Below are positions 7,981 through 16,674 of a DNA stretch of 51,285 nt, piece after piece. Under the pieces are notes generated by a model. The model made no database searches, was not told where the DNA came from, and was given only the letters and a program-made list of their open reading frames with translations. This DNA is from Pseudolabrys sp. (GTDB lineage: Bacteria > Pseudomonadota > Alphaproteobacteria > Rhizobiales > Xanthobacteraceae). The stretch is taken from NCBI GenBank assembly GCA_022841665.1, contig JALHRB010000023.1, positions 1 to 51,285 of the forward strand, read 5' to 3'. Each line of letters starts with the position of its first letter. Position 1 is the first letter of the stretch. The position numbers were made by a program, and so were the translations under genes.

Positions 7981-9174
7981 ATGTCGACTGACCGACCGGC
8001 GGCGTCACGCCCGGCGCGTGTCGCGCTCTACAACGACCCCAAGGTCAGGAGCATCGCCTATCAACTCGTTCTCTGCGCGCTGGTCGTGCTGCTGGTCTAC
8101 GGCGCGGCCACGAACGCGATCGATCATTTGCAGCGCGCACGCATCGCGTCCGGCTTCGGCTTCTGGAACACCACCGCCGGCTTCGACATCAGCCAGACGC
8201 TGATCGAATATTCGGCGCAAGGCTCGAGCTACGGCCGCGCTTTCTGGGTCGGCCTGCTCAATACGCTGCTGGTCGCCGCCCTCGGCATCGTCTTTGCCAC
8301 GGTGCTCGGGTTCATCGTCGGCATTTCGCGGCTGTCGAAGAACTGGCTGCTGGCCAAGGTCGCCGGCGCCTATGTCGAGACCATCCGCAACCTGCCGCTC
8401 CTGCTGCAGCTTTTGTTCTGGTACAACGCGGTGCTCAAGACGCTGCCGGAGATGCGCGACAGCATCGTCATTCCGGGCGGGGCGTTCCTCAATAACCGCG
8501 GGCTGTTCCTGCCGCAGCCGATCGCCGAGCCCGGCTTCGCGGCGGTTATCATCGCGCTCGCGGCCGGCATTGCCGGCGCGGTCGCTTTTCATGTCTGGGC
8601 GCGCCGGCGGCAAGAGCGAACGGGCCAGCAGGCGCCGGTATTTCTGGTGGCGTTGCTGCTGGTCGTCGGCCTGCCGGTCGCGGTGGCGGCCGCCGCCGGC
8701 TTTCCGTTGCATTTCGAGTATCCGCAGACCGGCCGCTTCAACATCGCCGGCGGCGTCGAGGTACTGCCGGAGTTCGCCGCGCTTCTGTTCGGCCTGTCGA
8801 TCTACACCGCGGCCTTCATCGCCGAGGTCGTGCGCGCCGGCGTCCTGGCGGTGTCGCATGGCCAAGTGGAGGCGGCCTATTCGCTCGGCCTGCGGCCGCG
8901 GCCGACCTTGCGGCTGATCGTGGTGCCGCAGGCCATGCGCGTGATCATCCCGCCGCTCACCAGCCAATATCTCAACCTGACCAAGAATTCGACGCTGGCG
9001 GTCGCCATCGGCTATCCCGACCTGGTGCAGGTGTTCACCGGCACCGTGCTCAACCAGACCGGCCAGGCGGTCGAGGTCGTGGCCATCACCATGCTGGTTT
9101 ATCTGGTGATCAGCCTCGGCACGTCGCTGCTGATGAACATCTACAACGCGCGCATGGCGCTGGTGGAGCGGTGA
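7981..9174 (+). CDS. aapQ: General L-amino-acid ABC transporter permease
   Basis: Inner-membrane permease of 397 aa with about eight hydrophobic segments and the His/Glu/Gln family insertion typical of AapQ (longer than ordinary HisM/HisQ permeases of about 230 aa). The EAA loop is visible as EAAYSLGLRPRPTLRLIVVPQAMR, the contact point for the ATPase. A GAGGGG Shine-Dalgarno lies just upstream, within the tiny upstream frame. aapM follows 11 bp later. Confidence 0.9.
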   Translation: MSTDRPAASRPARVALYNDPKVRSIAYQLVLCALVVLLVYGAATNAIDHLQRARIASGFGFWNTTAGFDISQTLIEYSAQGSSYGRAFWVGLLNTLLVAALGIVFATVLGFIVGISRLSKNWLLAKVAGAYVETIRNLPLLLQLLFWYNAVLKTLPEMRDSIVIPGGAFLNNRGLFLPQPIAEPGFAAVIIALAAGIAGAVAFHVWARRRQERTGQQAPVFLVALLLVVGLPVAVAAAAGFPLHFEYPQTGRFNIAGGVEVLPEFAALLFGLSIYTAAFIAEVVRAGVLAVSHGQVEAAYSLGLRPRPTLRLIVVPQAMRVIIPPLTSQYLNLTKNSTLAVAIGYPDLVQVFTGTVLNQTGQAVEVVAITMLVYLVISLGTSLLMNIYNARMALVER

Positions 9175-9185
9175 GGGCTTAGCCC

Positions 9186-10352
9186 ATGACCATGTCCGAA
9201 GGCGAACTCGCCGTTGCCGAACTGGCCTTCGTGCGCCGGCATGCCATCGCGCCGCAGCCGCCGCCGATGCGCATGAGCGGCGCGCTCGGCTGGATGCGCG
9301 AGAACCTGCTGTCGACCCCGTTCAACGTCGCGCTCACGGTGCTCATCGTCGCGCTGTTGGCCTGGGTGATCCCGGAGATGGTCAACTTCCTGCTTATCGA
9401 CGCGGTGTGGAGCGGCGCCGACCGCGACGCCTGTCTGGAGACCGTGCAGAACCGGACCATCGGCGCCTGCTGGTCCTTCGTCTGGGAGCGGCTGCCGTAT
9501 TTTATCTACGGCTCCTATCCGATCCCGGAGCGCTGGCGCGTCGATGTCTTCTTCGCGATGCTGGCGGTCGGCGTGGTGTGGCTGCTGTGGCTGAACGCGC
9601 CGCGCCGCAAGCTCGGCGCTTTCTACTTTTTCGTCATCTTGCCGCTGGCCACCTTCACGCTGCTGCACGGATCGCAATTTTTCGGCCTGCCGATTGTCGA
9701 TACCGTGCTGTGGGGCGGCGTGCTGGTGACCATCGTGGTCGCCTCGGTCGGCATCGTGATTTCGCTGCCGCTCGGCATCGTGCTCGCGCTCGGCCGCCGC
9801 TCGCGCATGCCGGCGGTGCGGTTGTTCTCGACCTTGTTCATCGAGTTCGTGCGCGGCGTGCCGCTGGTCACCGTGCTGTTCATGGCGAGCGTCATGCTGC
9901 CGCTGTTCGTGCCCGACCAGTTCGAGCCCGACAAGCTGCTACGCGCGCTGATCGGCATTGCCTTGTTCGCGTCGGCCTACATGGCCGAGGTCGTGCGCGC
10001 CGGCTTGCAGGCGATCCCCAAGGGCCAGTTCGAAGGCGCTATGGCGGTCGGTCTCGGCTATTCGCAGATGATGCGGCTGATCGTGCTGCCGCAGGCGCTG
10101 AAGGTCACGATCCCCAACATCGTGAACACCTATATCGGCCTGTTCAAGGACACGACCCTGGTGTTCATCGTCGGCATCTTCGATCTGCTGCGCACCATCG
10201 AGGTGGCGCGCATCGACCCCAAATGGGCGGCGCCGGTGACCAGCACGACGGGCTATGCGGTGGCCGCCGCCTTCTACCTAGTCTTCTGCTACGCCATGTC
10301 GCGCTATGCGCGGGCCATGGAGACCCGGCTCGCCCGGGGCGACAGACATTGA
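9186..10352 (+). CDS. aapM: General L-amino-acid ABC transporter permease
   Basis: Second permease of the Aap system, 388 aa. It pairs with AapQ to form the membrane channel. The EAA loop reads [24 protein letters not shown]. The large hydrophilic loop with three cysteines (around residues 80-98) is characteristic of AapM. The ATG at 9186 is followed by another at 9192; either may be used. aapP starts 7 bp after the stop. Confidence 0.9.
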   Translation: MTMSEGELAVAELAFVRRHAIAPQPPPMRMSGALGWMRENLLSTPFNVALTVLIVALLAWVIPEMVNFLLIDAVWSGADRDACLETVQNRTIGACWSFVWERLPYFIYGSYPIPERWRVDVFFAMLAVGVVWLLWLNAPRRKLGAFYFFVILPLATFTLLHGSQFFGLPIVDTVLWGGVLVTIVVASVGIVISLPLGIVLALGRRSRMPAVRLFSTLFIEFVRGVPLVTVLFMASVMLPLFVPDQFEPDKLLRALIGIALFASAYMAEVVRAGLQAIPKGQFEGAMAVGLGYSQMMRLIVLPQALKVTIPNIVNTYIGLFKDTTLVFIVGIFDLLRTIEVARIDPKWAAPVTSTTGYAVAAAFYLVFCYAMSRYARAMETRLARGDRH

Positions 10353-10359
10353 GGATGCC

Positions 10360-11133
10360 ATGACGAACAATTCGCTCCTCAAGCCGACCAAGCTGAGCAC
10401 GCCGGTGGCGGTCGAAATGGCGGGCGTCAACAAGTGGTATGGCGCCTTCCATGTGCTGCGCGACATCGACCTGAAAGTCTCCGGCGGCGAGCGCATCGTC
10501 ATTTGCGGGCCTTCCGGCTCCGGCAAATCGACGATGATCCGCTGCGTCAATCGGCTGGAGGAGCATCAGAGCGGCCGCATCGTCGTCGACGGCGTGGAGC
10601 TGACCAACGACCTGAAGAAGATCGACGAAGTGCGGCGCGAGGTCGGCATGGTGTTCCAGCACTTCAACTTGTTTCCGCACCTGACCGTGCTGGAAAACTG
10701 CACGCTGGCCCCAATCTGGGTGCGCAAGATGCCGAAGCGCGAAGCCGAAGAGGTCGCGCTGCACTACCTCAAGCGCGTCAAGATCCCGGAGCAGGCGCAC
10801 AAGTACCCCGGGCAGTTGTCTGGCGGGCAGCAGCAGCGCGTGGCGATCGCGCGCGCGCTGTGCATGAACCCCAAGATCATGCTGTTCGACGAGCCGACCT
10901 CGGCGCTCGATCCGGAAATGGTCAAGGAGGTGCTCGACACCATGGTCGCTTTGGCCGAGGACGGCATGACGATGCTGGTCGTCACGCATGAGATGGGTTT
11001 TGCGCGCGAGGTCGCTAACCGCATCGTGTTCATGGACGAAGGCCAGATCGTCGAGGCCAACGTTCCGAATGAGTTTTTCGCCAATCCGCGGCACGAGCGG
11101 ACGAAGCTGTTTCTCAGCCAAATTCTGCGCTGA
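10360..11133 (+). CDS. aapP: General L-amino-acid ABC transporter ATPase
   Basis: ABC ATPase of 257 aa that powers AapQM. It shows Walker [10 protein letters not shown], the Q-loop [13 protein letters not shown], the signature LSGGQQQR and Walker [14 protein letters not shown], followed by the H-loop VVTHEMGF. Sequence and length match the HisP/GlnQ/AapP group. It ends the aap operon; 142 bp without a clear terminator follow before the small LuxR-type gene. Confidence 0.92.
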   Translation: MTNNSLLKPTKLSTPVAVEMAGVNKWYGAFHVLRDIDLKVSGGERIVICGPSGSGKSTMIRCVNRLEEHQSGRIVVDGVELTNDLKKIDEVRREVGMVFQHFNLFPHLTVLENCTLAPIWVRKMPKREAEEVALHYLKRVKIPEQAHKYPGQLSGGQQQRVAIARALCMNPKIMLFDEPTSALDPEMVKEVLDTMVALAEDGMTMLVVTHEMGFAREVANRIVFMDEGQIVEANVPNEFFANPRHERTKLFLSQILR

Positions 11134-11275
11134 ACCGGTTTGCTATCGAAAATCGGCTGCAACCACACCGAACCGGAACCTCCGCCGGGCGTTATCGCTG
11201 GGACTCGTTTGGTTCGCATTTTATTGGGCGGCAGGCAGGCCGCCTGAGCATGATTTTGACAGAAGGGCCGCGGCC

Positions 11276-11509
11276 ATGGCTTCAGCTTCGCCCAAGAAAC
11301 CGCTGAACCTCACCCCGCGCGAACGCGAGGTACTCGTCTGGTCCTCCAAGGGGATGTCGGCGCGCGACGTCGGACTGGTGCTCGACATCGCCAAGCGCAC
11401 GGTCGACGAACACGTGCAGACCGCCGCGCGCAAGCTCGGCGCCGCCAACAAGACCGAAGCCGTGGCGATCGCCATCCGCCAGCACATCATCGGCGGCGAG
11501 AAGCCGTGA
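11276..11509 (+). CDS. Single-domain LuxR-type HTH protein (copy 1)
   Basis: A 77-aa protein that is nearly only a GerE/LuxR C-terminal helix-turn-helix: LTPREREVLVWSSKGMSARDVGLVL for the first half and the recognition helix IAKRTVDEHVQTAARKLG. It lacks any receiver or autoinducer domain, so it would be a stand-alone DNA-binding protein. The ATG at 11276 is the first that removes an unlikely upstream extension. A second, clearly related copy starts 160 bp downstream. Target and signal are unknown. Confidence 0.75.
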   Translation: MASASPKKPLNLTPREREVLVWSSKGMSARDVGLVLDIAKRTVDEHVQTAARKLGAANKTEAVAIAIRQHIIGGEKP

Positions 11510-11668
11510 CCGCTACGTCAAAAGACATGACGGCGCCGTCCGAGTTCCTTCCACCGTCAAGAGTCCCAATACGTCGCTCGGCGGTGAGCGTGTACCTCTA
11601 GCAAGGGCCGTTAGGGGACCCGAGTCACGAGGCGGGGGAGGCATGACGGGGATACCAATGCGGATGCC

Positions 11669-11911
11669 GTGCGCTTGAGCGACGGCACGGTGCGGCGTGC
11701 TTCGCGGAAAAAACATTCCCTCACGACGCGCGAGGTGGAAGTTCTGACCTGGGCCGCCGTAGGCAAGTCAGCGTGGGAAATCGGCGAGATTCTGTCGATC
11801 GCAAAACGCACCGTCGACGAGCACGCGCAAACGGCGACGCGCAAGCTCGGGGCGGTCAATCGTACGCACGCCGTGGCGCTCGCGATCCGCGACCGGATCA
11901 TTTCGATCTAG
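11669..11911 (+). CDS. Single-domain LuxR-type HTH protein (copy 2)
   Basis: An 80-aa paralogue of the gene at 11276. The C-terminal half is almost the same: SIAKRTVDEHAQTATRKLGA followed by a matching ending. The N-terminal dozen residues are basic (RRASRKKHS). The frame has no ATG upstream without a break in similarity, so the GTG at 11669 is taken as the start. The pair looks like an old tandem duplication. It is followed by a ribbon-helix-helix gene, making three small DNA-binding proteins in a row. Confidence 0.72.
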   Translation: MRLSDGTVRRASRKKHSLTTREVEVLTWAAVGKSAWEIGEILSIAKRTVDEHAQTATRKLGAVNRTHAVALAIRDRIISI

Positions 11912-11951
11912 GCCGCGCGGCAACGGCAACAGCGGGCGGGTGCAGGGCGCG

Positions 11952-12182
11952 ATGCGCACTTCGGTCATCAAGCGATCGGTGACGGTGGGCGGACACAAGA
12001 CCAGTGTCACTCTCGAAGCAAGATTTTGGCTGGCGCTGCAGGACATCGCGCGCGACCGCGGTACATCGGTGACGGCGCTGCTCGGCGAGATCGATGGCCG
12101 CCGCAACGGCGGCGCCAATTTTCCCTCACATATCCGGGTTTTCGTGCTCGAATACTTCCGCGCGCCGGCGCCGCGCCATTAA
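11952..12182 (+). CDS. Ribbon-helix-helix domain protein
   Basis: A 76-aa protein resembling the alphaproteobacterial RHH_4-type family: a basic strand segment ([21 protein letters not shown]) followed by [24 protein letters not shown]. Such proteins usually dimerise and bind DNA, but no toxin or partner gene is next to it. An in-frame GTG at 11940 could add four residues. Its TAA stop overlaps the TAA of the convergent sseA (the four bases TTAA, 12179-12182). Confidence 0.7.
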   Translation: MRTSVIKRSVTVGGHKTSVTLEARFWLALQDIARDRGTSVTALLGEIDGRRNGGANFPSHIRVFVLEYFRAPAPRH

Positions 12183-13033
12183 TCCTTCTCGACCGGCAGA
12201 TCGGGACGCGCGCCCCATTCCGACCATGAGCCGTCGTAGATGCGGGCCGGGCCTTTGCCGAGCGCGTCGAGCCCGAGCGCCAGCACGACGGCGGTGACGC
12301 CCGAGCCGCACGTCGTGATGATGGGCTTGTCGGTGTCGACGCCGGCTTTGGCAAAAGCCTGCGCGATGCGCTCGCGCGAGGCGAGGCGGCCGTTCTCGAC
12401 GATCTCGGCGAACGGCACGTTGAGCGCGCCCGGCATATGACCGGAGCGCAAGCCCTCGCGCGGCTCCGGCTCGCGCCCGGCAAAGCGGCCGGCGGAGCGC
12501 GCATCGACGACCTGCGTGCGGCCGTCGTTGAGCGCCATCTGCACGTCGGCGTGCATGGCGACCGCGCCGGTGTCCATCTCGGCGTTGAAGCGACGCGCGG
12601 GCCGCTTGACCTCGCCCTTTTCGAGCGCGCGGCCCTCCGCCTTCCAGGCCGGCAAGCCGCCGTCGAGAATGAAAACGTTCTTGGCGCCGAAGATGCGGAA
12701 GGTCCACCAGACGCGCGGCGCCGAATAGAGGCCCGCGCCGTCATAGACCACGATCGTGTCTTTCTCCGAAATGCCGAGCGCGCTTGCCGCTTCGCCGAAC
12801 TGGTCCGGGCCCGGCAGCATGTGCGGCAGGTCGGTGGAATGGTCCGCGACCGCATTGAGGTCGAAAAACACCGCGCCCGGAATGTGGCCGGCCAGATACT
12901 CGGCCCTGGCGTCGCGCTTCTGCGTGACGAGATAAAATGATCCATCCACCACGACGACGTCCGGCTTGCCGATCTCGCCGGCGAGCCATTCGGTGGATTT
13001 GAGCCAGCGGCTGGTCGGGTGGTCTGCGGTCAT
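12179..13033 (-). CDS. sseA: 3-mercaptopyruvate sulfurtransferase (tandem rhodanese)
   Basis: Two-domain rhodanese of 284 aa that transfers sulfur from 3-mercaptopyruvate to thiol acceptors. The active-site loop CGSGVTA carries the catalytic C242; this CG(S/T)GVTA form marks mercaptopyruvate rather than thiosulfate sulfurtransferases. The N-terminal domain (about 1-140) has a degenerate loop without a catalytic Cys, as is normal. ATG at 13033 is preferred over a TTG at 13054. It is the last gene of the minus-strand group cysK-alaX-sseA, 75 bp after alaX. Confidence 0.88.
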   Translation of the reverse strand: MTADHPTSRWLKSTEWLAGEIGKPDVVVVDGSFYLVTQKRDARAEYLAGHIPGAVFFDLNAVADHSTDLPHMLPGPDQFGEAASALGISEKDTIVVYDGAGLYSAPRVWWTFRIFGAKNVFILDGGLPAWKAEGRALEKGEVKRPARRFNAEMDTGAVAMHADVQMALNDGRTQVVDARSAGRFAGREPEPREGLRSGHMPGALNVPFAEIVENGRLASRERIAQAFAKAGVDTDKPIITTCGSGVTAVVLALGLDALGKGPARIYDGSWSEWGARPDLPVEKD

Positions 13034-13108
13034 GAAGTCGCCTGATTGTTGCAAGGGTCGGTCTGCGTCAATGCGCAGCGTGACACTATCGTTCCGCGCG
13101 CGACGGCG

Positions 13109-13825
13109 CTAGGCGAAGGCAAGCCGCACGCGGCGATTCTGCTTGCCTTTCTTTTCGATCTGCGTCACGCGCACCGCGCCGATCTCGCGCGTGCTGCGCA
13201 CATGCGTGCCGCCGCAGGGCTGCAGGTCGAGCCCGGCGATCTCGATCAGCCGCACGCGTCCGGTGCCCATCGGCGGCTTCACCGACATGGTCTTGACCAG
13301 GCCGGGATTGGCGTCGAGTTCTGCGTCGCTGATCCAGCGGCTCGACACCGCGGCATCGGCGGCGATCATCGCCGCCAGCCGGGCGGTGATCTCGTCCTTG
13401 TCGAGGCCGGCCTCCGGGATGTCGAAGTCCAGCCGCCCTTCGGTATCCCCGACCGAGCCGCCGGTCACGGCATAGGGCAGCGCCGCCGACAAAAGATGCA
13501 AGGCGGTGTGCATGCGCATGCGGGCGTGGCGCTTGTCCCAGTCGATCGCCGCCGTCACGGTGTCGCCGACCCGCAGGGCAGGGGCTCCATCCGCCGGCAC
13601 GTGGGCGATCTCGGTTTTGTCCGCGTCTGTATAGACCGCGGTCGCGATCGGCACCTGCGCGCCGTTTGAAGCGGTCAACATGCCGGTATCGCCCGGCTGG
13701 CCGCCGGAGGTGGCGTAGAACACCGTGCGATCGAGCACGATGCCGCCTTGCTGGGTCAGCGCCACGACCCGCGCCGCGCATTCCTTCAGGTAGGAATCCT
13801 CACGGAACAGGCACTCGGTCGGCAT
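13109..13825 (-). CDS. alaX: AlaX-type alanyl-tRNA editing protein
   Basis: Free-standing trans-editing hydrolase of 238 aa, related to the editing domain of AlaRS, which deacylates mischarged Ser-tRNA(Ala). The zinc-site residues are present: H106 and H110 in MHTALHLL, C204 and H208 in PCGGTHV. The glycine-rich TSGGQPGDTG motif (from 39) places it in the medium-size AlaX class. It starts 4 bp after the cysK stop, so it is cotranscribed with a cysteine-synthesis gene. Confidence 0.87.
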   Translation of the reverse strand: MPTECLFREDSYLKECAARVVALTQQGGIVLDRTVFYATSGGQPGDTGMLTASNGAQVPIATAVYTDADKTEIAHVPADGAPALRVGDTVTAAIDWDKRHARMRMHTALHLLSAALPYAVTGGSVGDTEGRLDFDIPEAGLDKDEITARLAAMIAADAAVSSRWISDAELDANPGLVKTMSVKPPMGTGRVRLIEIAGLDLQPCGGTHVRSTREIGAVRVTQIEKKGKQNRRVRLAFA

Positions 13826-13829
13826 GAGG

Positions 13830-14870
13830 TCAACTCCGCACGAAGGGCGGCTTGATGGTCGACTTGCGCTCCAGCCAAGCCGGCACCGGCAGGTTCTTCG
13901 AGCGCAGGAAGGCCGGGTCGAACAGCTTGGATTGATAGCGCGTGCCGTAATCGGCGAGCACGGTCACGATGGTGTGGCCCGGGCCCAAGTCCTTTGCCAT
14001 GCGGATCGCGCCGGCGATATTGATGCCCGTCGAGCCGCCGACGCAGAGACCCTCGTGTTCGAGCAGGTCGAAGACGATCGGCACCGCTTCTTCGTCGGGA
14101 ATGAGATAGGCGAGATCGACGTGCATGCCGTCGACGATCGGCGTCACGCGCCCAAGCCCGATGCCTTCGGTGATCGAGCCGCCATCCGTCGCCTTTGCCT
14201 CGCCATGCGCGAATAGATTGTACATCGCCGCGCCGCGCGGATCGGCGACGCCGATTTTGATGCTCTTGTTCTTTTCGCGCAGATAGGCCGACGTGCCCGC
14301 AAGGGTGCCGCCGGTGCCGATCGAACAAATGAATCCGTCGAGCTTGCCGCCGGTCTCATGCCAGATCTCCGGGCCGGTGGAGACGTAGTGCGCCTTGCGG
14401 TTGTCGAGGTTGTTCCACTGGTCGGCGAAGATGACGCCGTTCTTCTCGGTTTTCTTCAGCTCGTCGGCGAGCCTGCGGCCGACATGCTGGTAATTGTTCG
14501 GATTGCTGTAGGCGATGGCCGGCACTTCGACCAATTCGGCGCCGAACAGGCGCAGCGCGTCCTTTTTCTCCCGGCTTTGGGTCTCCGGAATGACGATGAT
14601 GGTGCGATAGCCGCGCGCATTGGCGACCAGCGCGAGCCCGATGCCGGTATTGCCGGCGGTCGATTCCACGACCAGGCCGCCGGGGCGCAGCTCGCCGCGC
14701 TTCTCGGCTTCCACGATCATTTGCCGCCCGGCGCGGTCCTTCACCGAGCCGCCGGGGTTCATGAATTCGGCCTTGCCCAGGATGGTGCAGCCGGTCGCCT
14801 CGGAGGCGCGCTGGAGCTTGATCAGCGGCGTGTGGCCGATGGCGTCGAGAATGCCTTGGCGGATGTTCAT
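13830..14870 (-). CDS. cysK: Cysteine synthase A (O-acetylserine sulfhydrylase)
   Basis: PLP enzyme of 346 aa that makes L-cysteine from O-acetylserine and sulfide. The PLP lysine is K44 in NPGGSVKDRAG; the substrate loop STAGNTGIG and the phosphate loop GTGGTLAG are intact. The length is slightly above the E. coli enzyme because of a C-terminal extension (KNLPVPAWLERKSTIKPPF), common in alphaproteobacterial homologues. It is the first gene of the minus-strand operon with alaX and sseA. Cystathionine beta-synthase is a related alternative but no regulatory CBS domain is present. Confidence 0.9.
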   Translation of the reverse strand: MNIRQGILDAIGHTPLIKLQRASEATGCTILGKAEFMNPGGSVKDRAGRQMIVEAEKRGELRPGGLVVESTAGNTGIGLALVANARGYRTIIVIPETQSREKKDALRLFGAELVEVPAIAYSNPNNYQHVGRRLADELKKTEKNGVIFADQWNNLDNRKAHYVSTGPEIWHETGGKLDGFICSIGTGGTLAGTSAYLREKNKSIKIGVADPRGAAMYNLFAHGEAKATDGGSITEGIGLGRVTPIVDGMHVDLAYLIPDEEAVPIVFDLLEHEGLCVGGSTGINIAGAIRMAKDLGPGHTIVTVLADYGTRYQSKLFDPAFLRSKNLPVPAWLERKSTIKPPFVRS

Positions 14871-15192
14871 ACCTACTTCCGGGTCTTGGGGGACGTTTGC
14901 GAACCTAGTGGACCCCCGGCGGGGTCACAAGACCGCCGGCCGACGAGGCCCATCCGGTGGGAAAATCGCACGCCGGCCGCCTCAAGATGGGGCAAATGCC
15001 TGCCGTTTACGCCGCATGCGGCGCAATGTCCCGTCTTCGCGTCAATTTGGAAACGTCCCCGAAACCATATCGATGCATTCGCCGGTGTGCGCTGCAATAC
15101 ATTCACGACTTCTTTGCTGGCCGGGATTATTCGTCGATGCGGGGGACGTGAGCGTCGATTTTTTCGAATCCCCGCGTCAACGGGCGGAAGCA
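14871..15192. other. Divergent intergenic region between cysK and the GGDEF gene
   Basis: 322 bp holding the promoters of two divergent genes. A short hairpin, GACCCC (14911-14916) with GGGGTC (14921-14926) over a 4-nt loop, sits 41 bp from the cysK start and could lie in the cysK leader. A GTG at 15149 is in frame with the GGDEF gene but its G-run is too close to act as a ribosome site. No RNA gene or conserved reading frame was recognised. Confidence 0.5.
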
Positions 15193-16464
15193 ATGCGTCT
15201 CGACGTCAATACGCTGTTTATGGTGACGATCTACGTCGAGGCAATCCTTGGCCTGCTGTTGCTGTTTGCCTGGGCGCAGAACACCAACATCTACGCCGTC
15301 TGCTGGTGGGGATTTGCCCATCTGATCCGCGCCGCGTCGATCGTTCTTTTCGGCATGTACGGCTCGCTGCCGGACCTCATCACCATCGATCTCGCCAACG
15401 CGCTGCTGTTCACCGCCTTCGCGGTGACCTGGACGGGCGCCCGCGTCTTCGACGGCCGCCCGGTCGAGCCGGTCTATCTGGTCACGGGCGCGGTGCTTTG
15501 GCTCTTGATTTGCCGCCTGCCGGTGCTCACCGACGCGGTCGATATCCGCGCGCTGGTCGCCTCCGGCATCATCACTTGCTACACGTGGCTCACGGCCTAT
15601 GAATTCTGGCGCGGCCGCAGCGAGCCGCTCGTCTCGCGCTGGCCCGCGGTGTTCATGCTGTTCGCCCACGGCGCGTTGTTCCTGCTGCGCACGCCGCTTG
15701 CGGCCATGCTGCCCTGGTCGCCCGGCAACAAGGACGTGTTCGCCAGCGTGTGGATGACGGTGCTTAGCTTCGAGGCGCTGCTGTTCACGATCTCGATCGC
15801 ATTCATCCTGCTGGCGATGGCGAAGGAGCGCGCCGAGCTGCGCCAGCGCACCGCCGCCATGGTCGATCCGCTCACCGGCATCGCCAACCGCCGCGCCTTC
15901 CTGCAGGATGCCGCCGCCCTGACCAAACGCCACAACGGCGACCCGCGCCCGACCGCGGTGCTGCTGATCGATCTCGACCACTTCAAGTCGATCAACGACC
16001 GCTTTGGTCATGCGCTCGGCGATCGCGTGCTGGAGGTCTTCGCAGACGCTGCGCGCCAGGCGCTGCGCACCTCCGACCTGATCGGCCGGCTCGGCGGCGA
16101 GGAATTCGCCGCGGTGCTGCGCGACGCCAACCGCGACAAGGCGATGGCGGTCGCCGAGCGTCTGCGCGAAGCGTTTGCGGTGGCCGCGCAGGACGTCGAC
16201 GGCCGGCCCGTCTGCGCCACCGTCAGCATCGGCCTCGCTTGCTGCGAAGCGCCGGCCCTCGACGTGCCGGAATTGATGGCGCAGGCCGACCAGGCGCTCT
16301 ATTTCGCCAAGGAGCGCGGCCGTAACCGTGTCGAGGTCGCGTCGCTCGACATGGTCATCGCCGGTCGCCGGGGCGATACGCCGACGGCCACCGCGATCGC
16401 GGCTTTGGTCGAAAAAAAGCGCCGCCTGAGCGCAATTTCTTCCTGGATACGCGTTGAGGGCTAA
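15193..16464 (+). CDS. Membrane-bound diguanylate cyclase (GGDEF)
   Basis: A 423-aa protein that makes cyclic di-GMP. Residues 1-210 contain about six to seven membrane helices forming an integral sensor. The cyclase domain begins at MVDPLTGIANRRAF and has an active GGEEF signature (301-305). An RxxD inhibitory site (R292-D295) lies exactly five residues before it, so product feedback is expected. The ATG at 15193 has a GGAAG sequence before it; the ORF upstream lacks similarity to the domain. It is monocistronic, divergent from cysK. The signal sensed is unknown. Confidence 0.88.
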   Translation: MRLDVNTLFMVTIYVEAILGLLLLFAWAQNTNIYAVCWWGFAHLIRAASIVLFGMYGSLPDLITIDLANALLFTAFAVTWTGARVFDGRPVEPVYLVTGAVLWLLICRLPVLTDAVDIRALVASGIITCYTWLTAYEFWRGRSEPLVSRWPAVFMLFAHGALFLLRTPLAAMLPWSPGNKDVFASVWMTVLSFEALLFTISIAFILLAMAKERAELRQRTAAMVDPLTGIANRRAFLQDAAALTKRHNGDPRPTAVLLIDLDHFKSINDRFGHALGDRVLEVFADAARQALRTSDLIGRLGGEEFAAVLRDANRDKAMAVAERLREAFAVAAQDVDGRPVCATVSIGLACCEAPALDVPELMAQADQALYFAKERGRNRVEVASLDMVIAGRRGDTPTATAIAALVEKKRRLSAISSWIRVEG

Positions 16465-16473
16465 TGCCTCCGG

Positions 16474-16490
16474 CATGCATTAAATGCATG
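16474..16490. promoter_or_regulatory. 17-bp near-perfect palindrome downstream of the GGDEF gene
   Basis: CATGCATT-A-AATGCATG is an 8-bp perfect inverted repeat around one base, 9 bp after the GGDEF stop and about 185 bp before the ABC transporter start. A second overlapping pairing joins TAATGC (16462-16467) with GCATTA (16477-16482). It may be an operator or a weak RNA hairpin. Confidence 0.4.
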
Positions 16491-16674
16491 GATGGACGGA
16501 TTACATTTATTTGAGTATCTCGCCTTACGGCGCCGTTGCATTTGTCGCGGGCTTGTTGCGGCACCGCGGCAATTGACCGGAACGGGCGAGTGCGCCACTT
16601 TACGCGCGATTGGGCGGGCGTTCCGGCCCGTGGATTAGTAGGAATCCAAACTAATTCAGAATAGGGAGGATGCG

